Below, in pieces: positions 8,171-15,443 of a stretch of DNA of 64,000 nucleotides. Within the stretch, counting starts at the first letter, position 1. Every line of letters begins with the position of its first letter. Position numbers and translations under genes: made by a program. Source of the stretch: Maribellus sediminis. Lineage in GTDB: Bacteria > Bacteroidota > Bacteroidia > Bacteroidales > Prolixibacteraceae. The DNA is taken from NCBI RefSeq assembly GCF_011799805.1, contig NZ_WXUB01000001.1, positions 1,364,001 through 1,428,000 of the forward strand, written 5' to 3'. Below the pieces are notes generated by a model. It was not told where the DNA came from. It saw nothing but the letters and a program-made list of their open reading frames with translations, and searched no databases.

Positions 8171-10291
8171 GTGAAGAGATTAGTCCTTTTATTTTTGATC
8201 CTCAGCCAGATTGCAGTTGCCCAAACCAAACAAATGAGTCTCGAAGACGCCGTTTGGGGACGCTACACCTATTTACGCCCCGAATCGGTAAGCGGGCTAA
8301 ACTGGAGAACCGACGGAACTTATACACAGGTTGACGAAAATGCACTGGTTGAAACCGATGCCAAAAGCGGCAACAAACAAACCTTGCTTACGGTGGCTCA
8401 GTTGAGTGAAATTACCAACAGGGACTTTACCCGCTTTCCGTATTACGAATGGAATTCTGAAAATGAGCTGCTGATCCGCACACAGCAAAGTTACCTGGTC
8501 GTTGATCTTGCAAAAACGCAGCTGAATTACGAAATCATAGTGCCCGAAGGAGCCGAGGATCTGAATTTCAGCAAAACCGGGAAATTTGTTGCCTACGTTC
8601 AGAATAATAACCTCTTTGTTGTTGATGCACAAAATAAAACAACACAAATAACCACCGACGGCGGCAACGGTATTGTAAACGGGAAGACCGTACACCGCAA
8701 CGAATTTGGCATTTCAGGCGGGATTTATATTTCACCGAAAGCCAATTTTATTGCTTTTTACCGCAAGGACGAAAGCATGGTAAAAGATTATCCGCTGGTT
8801 GATTTTATGGCACGCGAAGCCGAATACACCCCGGTGAAATACCCGATGGCCGGAATGGCAAGTCACCACGTTACGCTGGGTGTTTACACTATCGCAAGCG
8901 GAAAAACGGTATTTCTTAAGACCGGTGAACCGCTCGATCATTTTCTGACCAACGTGGCCTGGTCGCCCGACGAAAAAAACATTTACATGGCCGAGCTCAA
9001 CCGCGAACAAAACCACATGCAGCTAAATTGTTACGATGTTGCCAACGGCGAACGTGTTAAAACGCTGTTCGAAGAAACAGCCGATACTTATGTTGAGCCG
9101 CTGTACCCCATTCAGTTTTCGAAAGTAAATACCGGCGAGTTTTATTACCTGAGCCGCCAGGATGGCTGGTTTCATGTGTACAAATACAATACAAACGGCG
9201 ACTTGCTGCAGCAAATCACAAAAGGGGAGTGGGAGGTAACTGCAATCCTTGGTTTCGATGAAAAGGAAAAACAGTTGTTTGTTGAAGGTACCCTGGACGA
9301 TCCGCTGCAAAACAACCTGTACAAAGTGGATGTAAAGTCGGGGGCAACCACACGGCTGAGCAGCGACGAAGGCATTCATCACGGTACATTGAGCCCGAAT
9401 ACCACCTATCTTATCGATAGCTGGAACGCTACTTCGGTTCCCGGCAAAGTTGACGTGGTGAGCACCAAAGGCAAACCGGTGCGGAATGTTTTTACAGCCA
9501 ACGATCCGGTAGCGGATTACGACCTGGGCGAAAACAAACTGGTGACCTTAAAAACCAAAGACGGCAACTACGATCTGTATGGCCGCCTGATCCTGCCAAC
9601 CCATTTCGATCCTACGAAAAAATACCCGGTGGTGGTGTACGTTTACGGCGGGCCGCATTCGCAGCTGGTAGATAAGAGCTGGCACAACCAGGCACGCTGG
9701 TGGCAGTATTACATGGCTTCGCAGGGCTACATTGCGTTTACGCTCGATAACCGCGGAACCAGTAACCGCGGGCGCAGTTTCGAGACCGCGATCCACCGTC
9801 AGTTGGGCGTGTTGGAAACCGAAGACCAGATGCAGGGAATCGAGTTCCTGCTTTCGCTGCCTTATGTTGATGCCGACCGCATTGGTGTGCACGGCTGGAG
9901 CTACGGTGGTTTTATGACCCTGAACCTGATGACACGCCACCCCGAAGTGTTTAAAGTGGGTGTTGCCGGCGGGCCTGTGGTCGACTGGAGCATGTACGAG
10001 ATTATGTACGGCGAACGCTACATGGACATGCCGCAGGAAAACCCGGAAGGTTACGGAGAAACAAACATGACCAGCCATATCAAAAATTTGCAGGGAAAAT
10101 TAATGCTGATCCACGGCGTTCAGGACGAAACAGTGGTGATGCAGCACAGCATGAAGTACCTGCGCGAATGTGTGAAGGAAGGCAAGCAGGTCGACTTTTT
10201 TGCTTACCCGATTCACCCGCACAACGTACGCGGAAAAGACCGCATCCACCTGATGCAAAAAGTAAGTCAGTACTTTTTCGATTATTTGTAA
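8171..10291 (+). CDS. S9 family peptidase, dipeptidyl peptidase IV type
   Basis: A 706-residue secreted serine peptidase that begins with GTG and a signal peptide (MKRLVLLFLILSQIAVAQ). Residues about 40-440 form the DPP-IV N-terminal propeller; from about 450 on is the prolyl oligopeptidase catalytic domain. The triad is Ser577 (GWSYGGF), Asp652 (HGVQDETVV) and His684 (HPHNV). The spacing 75 and 32 is close to that of human DPP-IV (78 and 32). The propeller contains HRNEFGISGGIYISPKANFIAFYRKDES, where DPP-IV enzymes have the substrate-binding Glu-Glu region. It probably releases N-terminal dipeptides, often X-Pro, in the periplasm. A hairpin terminator follows. Confidence 0.9.
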   Translation: MKRLVLLFLILSQIAVAQTKQMSLEDAVWGRYTYLRPESVSGLNWRTDGTYTQVDENALVETDAKSGNKQTLLTVAQLSEITNRDFTRFPYYEWNSENELLIRTQQSYLVVDLAKTQLNYEIIVPEGAEDLNFSKTGKFVAYVQNNNLFVVDAQNKTTQITTDGGNGIVNGKTVHRNEFGISGGIYISPKANFIAFYRKDESMVKDYPLVDFMAREAEYTPVKYPMAGMASHHVTLGVYTIASGKTVFLKTGEPLDHFLTNVAWSPDEKNIYMAELNREQNHMQLNCYDVANGERVKTLFEETADTYVEPLYPIQFSKVNTGEFYYLSRQDGWFHVYKYNTNGDLLQQITKGEWEVTAILGFDEKEKQLFVEGTLDDPLQNNLYKVDVKSGATTRLSSDEGIHHGTLSPNTTYLIDSWNATSVPGKVDVVSTKGKPVRNVFTANDPVADYDLGENKLVTLKTKDGNYDLYGRLILPTHFDPTKKYPVVVYVYGGPHSQLVDKSWHNQARWWQYYMASQGYIAFTLDNRGTSNRGRSFETAIHRQLGVLETEDQMQGIEFLLSLPYVDADRIGVHGWSYGGFMTLNLMTRHPEVFKVGVAGGPVVDWSMYEIMYGERYMDMPQENPEGYGETNMTSHIKNLQGKLMLIHGVQDETVVMQHSMKYLRECVKEGKQVDFFAYPIHPHNVRGKDRIHLMQKVSQYFFDYL

Positions 10292-10298
10292 TCCAAAG

Positions 10299-10345
10299 GG
10301 ATCCGATCCGTATCCGTTGAACCCGGAATGGATCGGATCCTTCTT
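10299..10345 (+). terminator. Hairpin terminator after DPP-IV gene (GGATCCGATCC family)
   Basis: GGATCCGATCC pairs with GGATCGGATCC across a 20-base loop and is followed by a TTCTTTC tract, just after the peptidase stop codon. The same inverted repeat recurs at 10693-10738 and 18360-18405, so it is also a member of a small dispersed family. Confidence 0.55.
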
Positions 10346-10692
10346 TCAGTAGACCTTGGAGGTTTCAAAAAGCTTCAAGGTCTGAACTCACCATTGGTTT
10401 TCGTCCGGGACAACCAACAAGCTCTTATCAACTTTCTTCGCCGGACGAGTTGCTGGCTGGTCATTAACCCGGCGCTGCACACCGGGCTGATTGCTCGCGC
10501 CCCTTTGGGGCTTTTTCCCTCTTAGTCCTGAAGGGACGAAAGCTAACAGCCCGGGGCAAATGAATCCGGCGACTGACGGATGAAGGCCGCCCTGGGATAA
10601 ATGTGTGGGAAAAACAGGCGCAACCGCAGAACTATTTTGAAAATATGCATTGGCATGCGCCGCATAAGAATTGTTGATTAGAAGTGGGAGAG
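10346..10692. other. Intergenic stretch with several short hairpins, no gene
   Basis: No convincing coding sequence was found on either strand. The stretch holds separate small palindromes such as CCCCTTTGGGG followed by CTTTTT (about 10501-10517), AGTCCTGAAGGGACGAAA (about 10525-10543) and CAGCCCGGGGC. These resemble the modular hairpins of the dispersed repeats nearby, but this arrangement occurs only once in the window. Confidence 0.5.
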
Positions 10693-10738
10693 GGATCCGA
10701 TCCGTGTGAGATAAAACAATGACGGATCGGATCCTTTT
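10693..10738 (+). repeat. Second copy of GGATCCGATCC inverted repeat
   Basis: GGATCCGATCCGT pairs perfectly with ACGGATCGGATCC (13-base stem) and is followed by TTTTTA. It looks like a rho-independent terminator but has no gene directly upstream, so it is better seen as a mobile or duplicated hairpin. Confidence 0.6.
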
Positions 10739-10794
10739 TATAGAAGCGGCCTTGAAGGGTTCTTAAACCTTCAAGGTTTGGATGCTCGCACGTA

Positions 10795-10867
10795 GCTATC
10801 GCCCGATTTTATCGAATGAGTTCAAAATAAAATACTAGTCCGCGATACAATTGCGAACCAGCGGGGC
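10795..10867 (+). repeat. Dispersed intergenic repeat B, copy 1
   Basis: About 70 bases beginning GCTATCGCCCGATTTTATCG and ending with CCGCGATACAATTGCGAACC. Related copies are at 16837-16910, 18435-18500 and 19502-19571. Here and at 18435 it lies immediately before a copy of repeat A. Confidence 0.75.
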
Positions 10868-10894
10868 GAACCAGCAGAGGACTTAACATTCGGT

Positions 10895-11120
10895 GTCGTC
10901 CCTCCGGGACTTATGTTTGTGTTGGCATGATGTTTTACCAATCTGTCGTCCCTAATGGGACTTTTAACCTGCAGAAACTACTGAATCGATTTTAATCCCG
11001 GAGGGATGAAATATCTGTAGCCCCGCCTTTTAAGGCGGGGTATTGGGTGCAGCAAAAAAAGGCGGTGCAAGCAGTTGGTTGTTCGGGCTTGTTGGTGGTT
11101 TGCACCGCAATTATGGTGAG
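10895..11120 (+). repeat. Dispersed multi-hairpin repeat A, copy 1
   Basis: About 226 bases made of successive palindromes: GTCGTCCCTCCGGGAC, GTCCCTAATGGGAC, TTAATCCCGGAGGGATGAAA, CCCCGCCTTTTAAGGCGGGG, and an outer pair GCGGTGCAA/TTGCACCGC. Other copies are at 18505-18760, 21534-21788 and 22672-22895. It has no preserved reading frame. Confidence 0.85.
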
Positions 11121-11201
11121 ATTGCTTCTCCCGGGTGCCCGGGATCGCAATGACTGCATAAGTGTATAATATCCGGCAGCCGGCGGAAGGCGAAGCAATC
11201 T
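11119..11201. repeat. MITE-like repeat E, copy 1 (AGATTGCTTC ends)
   Basis: The 83-base element starts AGATTGCTTC and ends with its inverse GAAGCAATCT. It contains CCCGGGTGCCCGGG and the core CCGGCAGCCGGCGG. Similar elements with different centres lie at 18758-18831, 23215-23388 and 28883-28918. The ends resemble the widespread GCGAAGCAATC intergenic repeats known from many bacteria. Confidence 0.7.
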
Positions 11202-11302
11202 CAGATACTATCGAATCAATCTTAATCCCGGAGGGATGAAATGTTCGTAGGTCTGAGGATGCGAACGTACATTGCTCCGAACTTTCCCTGTTTTTTTCCT
11301 TC

Positions 11303-11645
11303 ACTCCCCATGGGAATTACCTTTCTCCCCGGGGTAACCATAGCTATTCCCTAAAAAAAATAGTTCCGATAACAGAGGAAACAGCTGTCGTGGACAAGGA
11401 AATAATGGCTGTGGACAAGTCCGGCATCGTTCCGGACAAGGAAATCATAGACATTCCCTAAGAAATAATGTCTCTGGCATAGGAAATAACTATGATGGAC
11501 AAGGAAATAATGCCTGTGGACAAGTCCGGCATCGTACCGGATAAGGAAATTATAGCTATTTCCTAAGAAATAATGTTGCTGGCATAGGAAATATCGATGA
11601 TGGACAAGGAAATAATCCCTCCGGATAAGGAAATTATCCTTCTCC
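11303..11645. repeat. Minisatellite: 21-bp units in a 105-bp higher-order repeat
   Basis: From 11391 the sequence divides exactly into 21-base units based on TGGACAAGGAAATAATGGCTG. Five successive variant units make a 105-base block; block starts at 11391, 11496 and 11601 show two full copies and a partial third. Degenerate units can be followed upstream to about 11303. Read in the frame of the ATG at 11495, each unit gives a heptapeptide like DKEIxxx, but two units per block carry TAA or TAG at the second codon of the unit. The array is therefore not an open coding region. Confidence 0.85.
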
Positions 11646-11957
11646 CCCGATGCTGCAAGCCTGTTCCCCGCTTACGAAAGCCGCGGAAACACTGTCTTTG
11701 TTATCATATTCAGGTGTTTAGCTGCAAAACATCCTGTGTTTCTGTTGAACAAAACATTTTTATTTCTATCTTCGGGAAAACTAAAAATTAATACCTTACT
11801 AATGAAAATGCTCCCTCCTATAAAATTCAGAAAAGATGGTATGCCCCATAATTTGGTTCCATTATCCAAAGTGATAAAAGTGAAATAATACAACTTGCTG
11901 GATTTCATGTATAGTAACGACAAATTTTTAAAAAATTTAGAACAAAATAACATAATT

Positions 11958-13628
11958 ATGATACATACTATAAGGTTAGGCAATTATAAGGCATTTAAAA
12001 GTGGCGAAATAAAAATTAAACCTATAACTATTCTACTTGGCACTAACAGTGCAGGGAAAAGTAGCTTAATACAATTATTGTTAATGATTACTCAAACATT
12101 CAGTAGTAGAAAAAATAGACAAAATATTCTTCAACTCAATGGTGATTTGGTAAAATTAGGAGAGAACAAAAATATTTTTCATAATAAAAAAACGAGTTCT
12201 AACATACGACTTTGTTTTGATATTTCCAATATAGAATATAAACGAGTTATTGAAAATGTCAATGAAAGAATATTTGAATTATTTTATACGCTAGATAAAA
12301 TTTATTCCCTTATTACCATTAAAGAAGACGATAACAGAATCATAAGAAGAGCTAGAGACATTCGTTACCAATTTACACCAAGTTTTGAAGAAATAATGGA
12401 TGTTGGTAATGTTTTCTCAAAGCTCAGTGGGCTAAAGAGAAAAATTAATATGGCCGCCAAAAACTTACCTTCAAAAGAATTTGAAAAAATAATGGATATA
12501 TATTTTCGGAATATGTGGAGATATGATGATTCGAATATTTATTCATCAGCTGAGAAGAAAATTATTGTGGATTTCGCTCCCTATAAACACGCTTCTCAGT
12601 TCGCAAACACTTTATCCAATATTGATTTTAAAAATTTGGAAATTGAGTATGTCATAAAATACAATGAAAAAAATAGAACTACTGAGCTAGAGGGATTTAC
12701 AATAAATGCAAAAAATCAAGTAATACTGAATTATTACTATAAAAATGTTCGAAGAGGAAAACATCATGTATTGCAAAGTGATGTGTTTGATAGTGAGTTG
12801 CTTGAAAAATACTCAAGTAAATTCGGAAACACTATAGATTTAACAAACCTGGAATTGGCAAGTCGTATGGTCGTAAGACGAAAAAGAGATAATTTTTTCA
12901 TTGAATTTCTTCTACAACTTATTGAACAAACAATAAGTCCTATAAAAGATAATTTCAACCATAGAAATATTAACTATATAAATCCATTAAGAGCGTACCC
13001 AAGACGTTATTATTTTCAAGATGAGGTTATAAATTCCTATTCTGTTAGCACAGTGGACTCAATACAATTAATTGAGCTTTTTAGAGAACGAACAGATATT
13101 AAAAGGAAGGTAAACTCCTGGATGAAGAAATTTAACATTAACGTAGACATTGACCAATTAGAAGAAGTAATTCACAAAATTAGAGTTCATCATAGTGGTT
13201 TAAGTTTAGATATCACAGATGTAGGCTTTGGCATATCACAAGTAATGCCAATTATTGCACAAAGTTATTTAGCTAGGAATAATTCAATTACTTTGATAGA
13301 ACAGCCAGAAATTCACTTACATCCAAAGATGCAAGCAGAACTAGCCGATTTATTTATTGATACATGTAAGGACGATAATATTACAAGAAACTTTATTATC
13401 GAAACACACAGTGAATATTTATTAAAAAGACTTAGAAGGAGGATATCTGATGGGAGCATCGACGCCTCGGATGTCGCCATTTACTTTATACATCCAAAAA
13501 ATGATTCAAGAAATCACGCAATAATTGAGAATGTAGAAATAAGCGATACTGGTGAGTTTGAGTGGCCAAGCGATTTTTATGCAGATGATTTAAAGGATAC
13601 TATTGAATTTCTAAAGAATCAGATATAA
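11958..13628 (+). CDS. AAA/ABC-type ATPase with DUF3696-like C-terminus, first gene of a candidate defence module
   Basis: The 556-residue ATPase has Walker A GTNSAGKSS (28-36), an ABC-signature-like DVGFGISQ (421-428), Walker B LIEQPEIHLHP (Glu448, Glu451) and a switch histidine in ETHSEYLL (His484). The insert of about 380 residues between Walker A and the signature is helical and charged. The end (GEFEWPSDFYADD) fits the DUF3696 branch of the AAA_15/OLD-like ATPases. Such ATPases act as sensors or motors in many antiphage systems, paired with a separate effector. I chose the ATG at 11958; the one at 11895 adds 21 residues outside the domain. The DNA is much more AT-rich than its neighbours, suggesting transfer. 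The next gene starts 2 bases after the stop. Confidence 0.85.
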   Translation: MIHTIRLGNYKAFKSGEIKIKPITILLGTNSAGKSSLIQLLLMITQTFSSRKNRQNILQLNGDLVKLGENKNIFHNKKTSSNIRLCFDISNIEYKRVIENVNERIFELFYTLDKIYSLITIKEDDNRIIRRARDIRYQFTPSFEEIMDVGNVFSKLSGLKRKINMAAKNLPSKEFEKIMDIYFRNMWRYDDSNIYSSAEKKIIVDFAPYKHASQFANTLSNIDFKNLEIEYVIKYNEKNRTTELEGFTINAKNQVILNYYYKNVRRGKHHVLQSDVFDSELLEKYSSKFGNTIDLTNLELASRMVVRRKRDNFFIEFLLQLIEQTISPIKDNFNHRNINYINPLRAYPRRYYFQDEVINSYSVSTVDSIQLIELFRERTDIKRKVNSWMKKFNINVDIDQLEEVIHKIRVHHSGLSLDITDVGFGISQVMPIIAQSYLARNNSITLIEQPEIHLHPKMQAELADLFIDTCKDDNITRNFIIETHSEYLLKRLRRRISDGSIDASDVAIYFIHPKNDSRNHAIIENVEISDTGEFEWPSDFYADDLKDTIEFLKNQI

Positions 13629-13630
13629 CT

Positions 13631-14071
13631 ATGGATTATACAGTTTGTTCAAAGGTACTAGAAACTGCAAGTAAAGAGTTAAAGTACGCATATGATTTAC
13701 TATGGCACTTTATTCAAGAAAATCCTAATAGAGTTGTAATTAATGATAAAATACTTGAGGAGTACATTAAATATGCCAATGAATCAGGTACAATTCGTGA
13801 ATGGATTAAAGGAATGGATTTTAAGAAATACTGGAAACCAGTTGCTATTAATGATTTTGAAAATCTATTTATTGATACCTGCAGAAGAACTCATGATAAA
13901 AGATTAATTGTATGTGAAAAGGAGGATTATAATCCTATTAATTATAATGGAATAACTGTTTTTAATAAAGATGAAGCGATTTCAGAATTACAACCAGCAG
14001 GGATCGTAATTAATCAAAGTGGCAATAATAACCAAGCTGCAACGGGCAATAATTCTTCAAATATTAAGTAA
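13631..14071 (+). CDS. Small soluble protein with C-terminal curlin-like motif, ATPase partner
   Basis: I do not recognise the family of this 146-residue protein. Residues 1-122 are mixed helix and strand, with acidic residues spread as in small nucleases (Asp39, Glu43, Glu44, Asp82, Asp89, Asp99). The segment RLIVCEKEDYNPINYNGITVF resembles the last strands of PIN-like folds, but the usual N-terminal Asp strand is missing, so a nuclease role is only a guess. The tail changes character: residues 127-145 read INQSGNNNQAATGNNSSNI, with the QxGxxNxA pattern of curlin amyloid repeats. Nearly the same sequence begins the next protein. The gene sits between the ATPase and the membrane protein, with 2- and 1-base gaps. 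Confidence 0.72.
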   Translation: MDYTVCSKVLETASKELKYAYDLLWHFIQENPNRVVINDKILEEYIKYANESGTIREWIKGMDFKKYWKPVAINDFENLFIDTCRRTHDKRLIVCEKEDYNPINYNGITVFNKDEAISELQPAGIVINQSGNNNQAATGNNSSNIK

Positions 14072-14072
14072 T

Positions 14073-14300
14073 ATGGCAACAATTAATCAGACTGGAAATG
14101 ATAACCAAGCATCAACAGGAGATAACTCTCCTAATATTAGAGGTAACAGAAATAAAATAGGAATTCCTGATAAAAGAAGCATTGGTTGGTTTACAAGTGG
14201 TGTTATTCTTCCAATATTGGTTGGATTAATACTTGAGATTACTAAACAAGGAAAAGTAAGTGAATTATTATACTATATAATTAGGATTTTTAGCGAATGA
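14073..14300 (+). CDS. 75-residue single-pass membrane protein with N-terminal curlin-like motif, putative effector
   Basis: Residues 4-22 read INQTGNDNQASTGDNSPNI, 14 of 19 identical to the tail of the preceding protein. Next come a short basic linker (RGNRNKIGIPDKRS) and one predicted membrane helix (about 37-57, WFTSGVILPILVGLILEI). A short amphipathic end (YYIIRIFSE) closes the protein. A small membrane protein with a motif matching that of its neighbour resembles effector/partner pairs joined by amyloid signalling motifs in bacterial and fungal immunity, where membrane disruption kills the cell. This is inference. The ATG at 14073 starts one base after the upstream stop, so translation is probably coupled. 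No homologue is recalled. Confidence 0.7.
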   Translation: MATINQTGNDNQASTGDNSPNIRGNRNKIGIPDKRSIGWFTSGVILPILVGLILEITKQGKVSELLYYIIRIFSE

Positions 14301-14347
14301 CGTTTGGCAACAATCTTTCGGATTAGTCTCTCGCTCCTGCTTCTCCT

Positions 14348-14414
14348 CCGCTCGCGCCTCCCGATCCGTCAGCTGACGGATGGGATGCAATCGGTGTGTC
14401 TCCGAAAGGATTGA
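14348..14414 (+). repeat. Direct repeat C, copy 1 (left of CPBP gene)
   Basis: A 67-base unit starting CCGCTCGCGCCTCCCGATCC, containing the palindrome ATCCGTCAGCTGACGGAT and ending GTCTCCGAAAGGATTGA. Its near-identical partner at 15308-15374 is in the same orientation, so the pair brackets the CPBP protease gene. Confidence 0.85.
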
Positions 14415-14453
14415 ATCTTTTCACGAACAAGATCATGAAAAAAAAACTAACCA

Positions 14454-15284
14454 ATGACAGAATTAACAACTCAAAATTATCCTAACGTAGCTCAAAGTTT
14501 TGGAATTACAGGGATTGTAATCCTCGGTATGATCTTCCTTGCGCCGGTTTTAGCATTGGAGAAATTGATTGGCAAAGAAGCCTCCATGCTGCTGTATTAC
14601 CTGCTGGCAATCGGGCTGCCTTTTTTTCTGGTTTATACCATACGTAAAAGAAAAACAAGTAAGCACTCGTTTAACATCGCTATTGAAAACAAGCTGATAA
14701 TTCCCTGGGTGGTAGTTGGAACAATTGCTTTATTGTTTGGAATTGTTTCACCGCTTGGAAATCTGATTCCCATGCCCGAGAGCATTAAAAAAGCATTTAT
14801 GGATTTTGGAAGTCAAACCGGGGTTTTTGCGTTTTTGATGATGGTGGTGGCCGCTCCAATACTGGAAGAATTAATATTTCGGGGGATAATCCTTGATGGA
14901 TTGCTGAAAAATTATTCACCCCAAAAATCCATCCTGATTTCCGCTTTGCTTTTTGGACTGGTGCACCTGAATCCCTGGCAATTTGTAACCGGACTGATTA
15001 TCGGAATCTTTTCGGGATGGGTGTATTACCGTACCAGGAGTTTGTCGTATTCGATAATCATACACGCATCGGCTAATTTAAGTGCCTATTTAACGCACTT
15101 TTTTGTTGATGATTCAACGGCCATGGATGAAACCCTGGTACAAATGTATGGCGGGCTAACAAATTTGATTTTAGCCATTGTTGGGTCAATAATTATCGTT
15201 TTGGTGAGTACTTACTTTTTGCAAAAGGAATTTAATAAAGCGCCGCTGAAAGTGGCAGCAGCGCACGAAGAGGAGAGCTCGTAG
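14454..15284 (+). CDS. CPBP family intramembrane glutamic protease (Abi/Rce1-type)
   Basis: A polytopic membrane protein of 276 residues with about eight hydrophobic segments. The three conserved CPBP motifs are present: EELIFRG (Glu138, Glu139, Arg143), FGLVHLNPWQF, and SIIIHASANL. These supply the glutamate and histidine residues of the Rce1/CAAX-protease-like active site inside the membrane. In bacteria such proteins process peptides or protect against self-made bacteriocins; the substrate is unknown here. The gene is a lone unit flanked by two direct copies of repeat C, which suggests it was inserted or duplicated as a cassette. Confidence 0.87.
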   Translation: MTELTTQNYPNVAQSFGITGIVILGMIFLAPVLALEKLIGKEASMLLYYLLAIGLPFFLVYTIRKRKTSKHSFNIAIENKLIIPWVVVGTIALLFGIVSPLGNLIPMPESIKKAFMDFGSQTGVFAFLMMVVAAPILEELIFRGIILDGLLKNYSPQKSILISALLFGLVHLNPWQFVTGLIIGIFSGWVYYRTRSLSYSIIIHASANLSAYLTHFFVDDSTAMDETLVQMYGGLTNLILAIVGSIIIVLVSTYFLQKEFNKAPLKVAAAHEEESS

Positions 15285-15307
15285 TTGTATGTGGTGACCC
15301 GCTCTCG

Positions 15308-15374
15308 CCGCTCGCGCCTCCCGATCCGTCAGCTGACGGATGGGATGTAATCGGTGTGTCTCCGAAAGGATTGA
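15308..15374 (+). repeat. Direct repeat C, copy 2 (right of CPBP gene)
   Basis: Differs from copy 1 by a single base (GTAA instead of GCAA after GGAT). The distance between the copies is 960 bases, the size of the enclosed gene with its flanks. Confidence 0.85.
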
Positions 15375-15443
15375 AATATAAATTTCAGCCTGTGGCTGAT
15401 TTTTGATTCGCGCCAGCCAAGGTCTAATGTTCAGATATAGCAT

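Noticed and set aside
9548-10078. Long minus-strand open frame (176 residues) opposite the DPP-IV gene
   Set aside because: It lies wholly over the catalytic domain of the peptidase, whose triad and length are intact; it is a shadow frame.
10978-11304. Minus-strand open frame of 108 residues
   Set aside because: It is made of repeat A and E sequence, and similar frames in other copies (for example 18574-18849) are not conserved in sequence or length.
11391-11645. CRISPR-like array
   Set aside because: Units follow each other directly with no spacers, and each 21-base unit differs in a fixed five-unit pattern. No cas gene is near.
11597-11791. Possible 64-residue protein beginning in the last minisatellite block
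   Set aside because: It starts within the tandem repeat and continues into sequence without family resemblance; earlier blocks have stops in the same frame.
13631-14071. Confident PIN nuclease call for the ATPase partner
   Set aside because: Only the spread of acidic residues and a late strand resemble PIN folds; the first catalytic Asp strand is not seen.
14348-15374. Repeat C as att sites of an integrated element
   Set aside because: No integrase or tRNA gene is present and only one gene lies between the copies.
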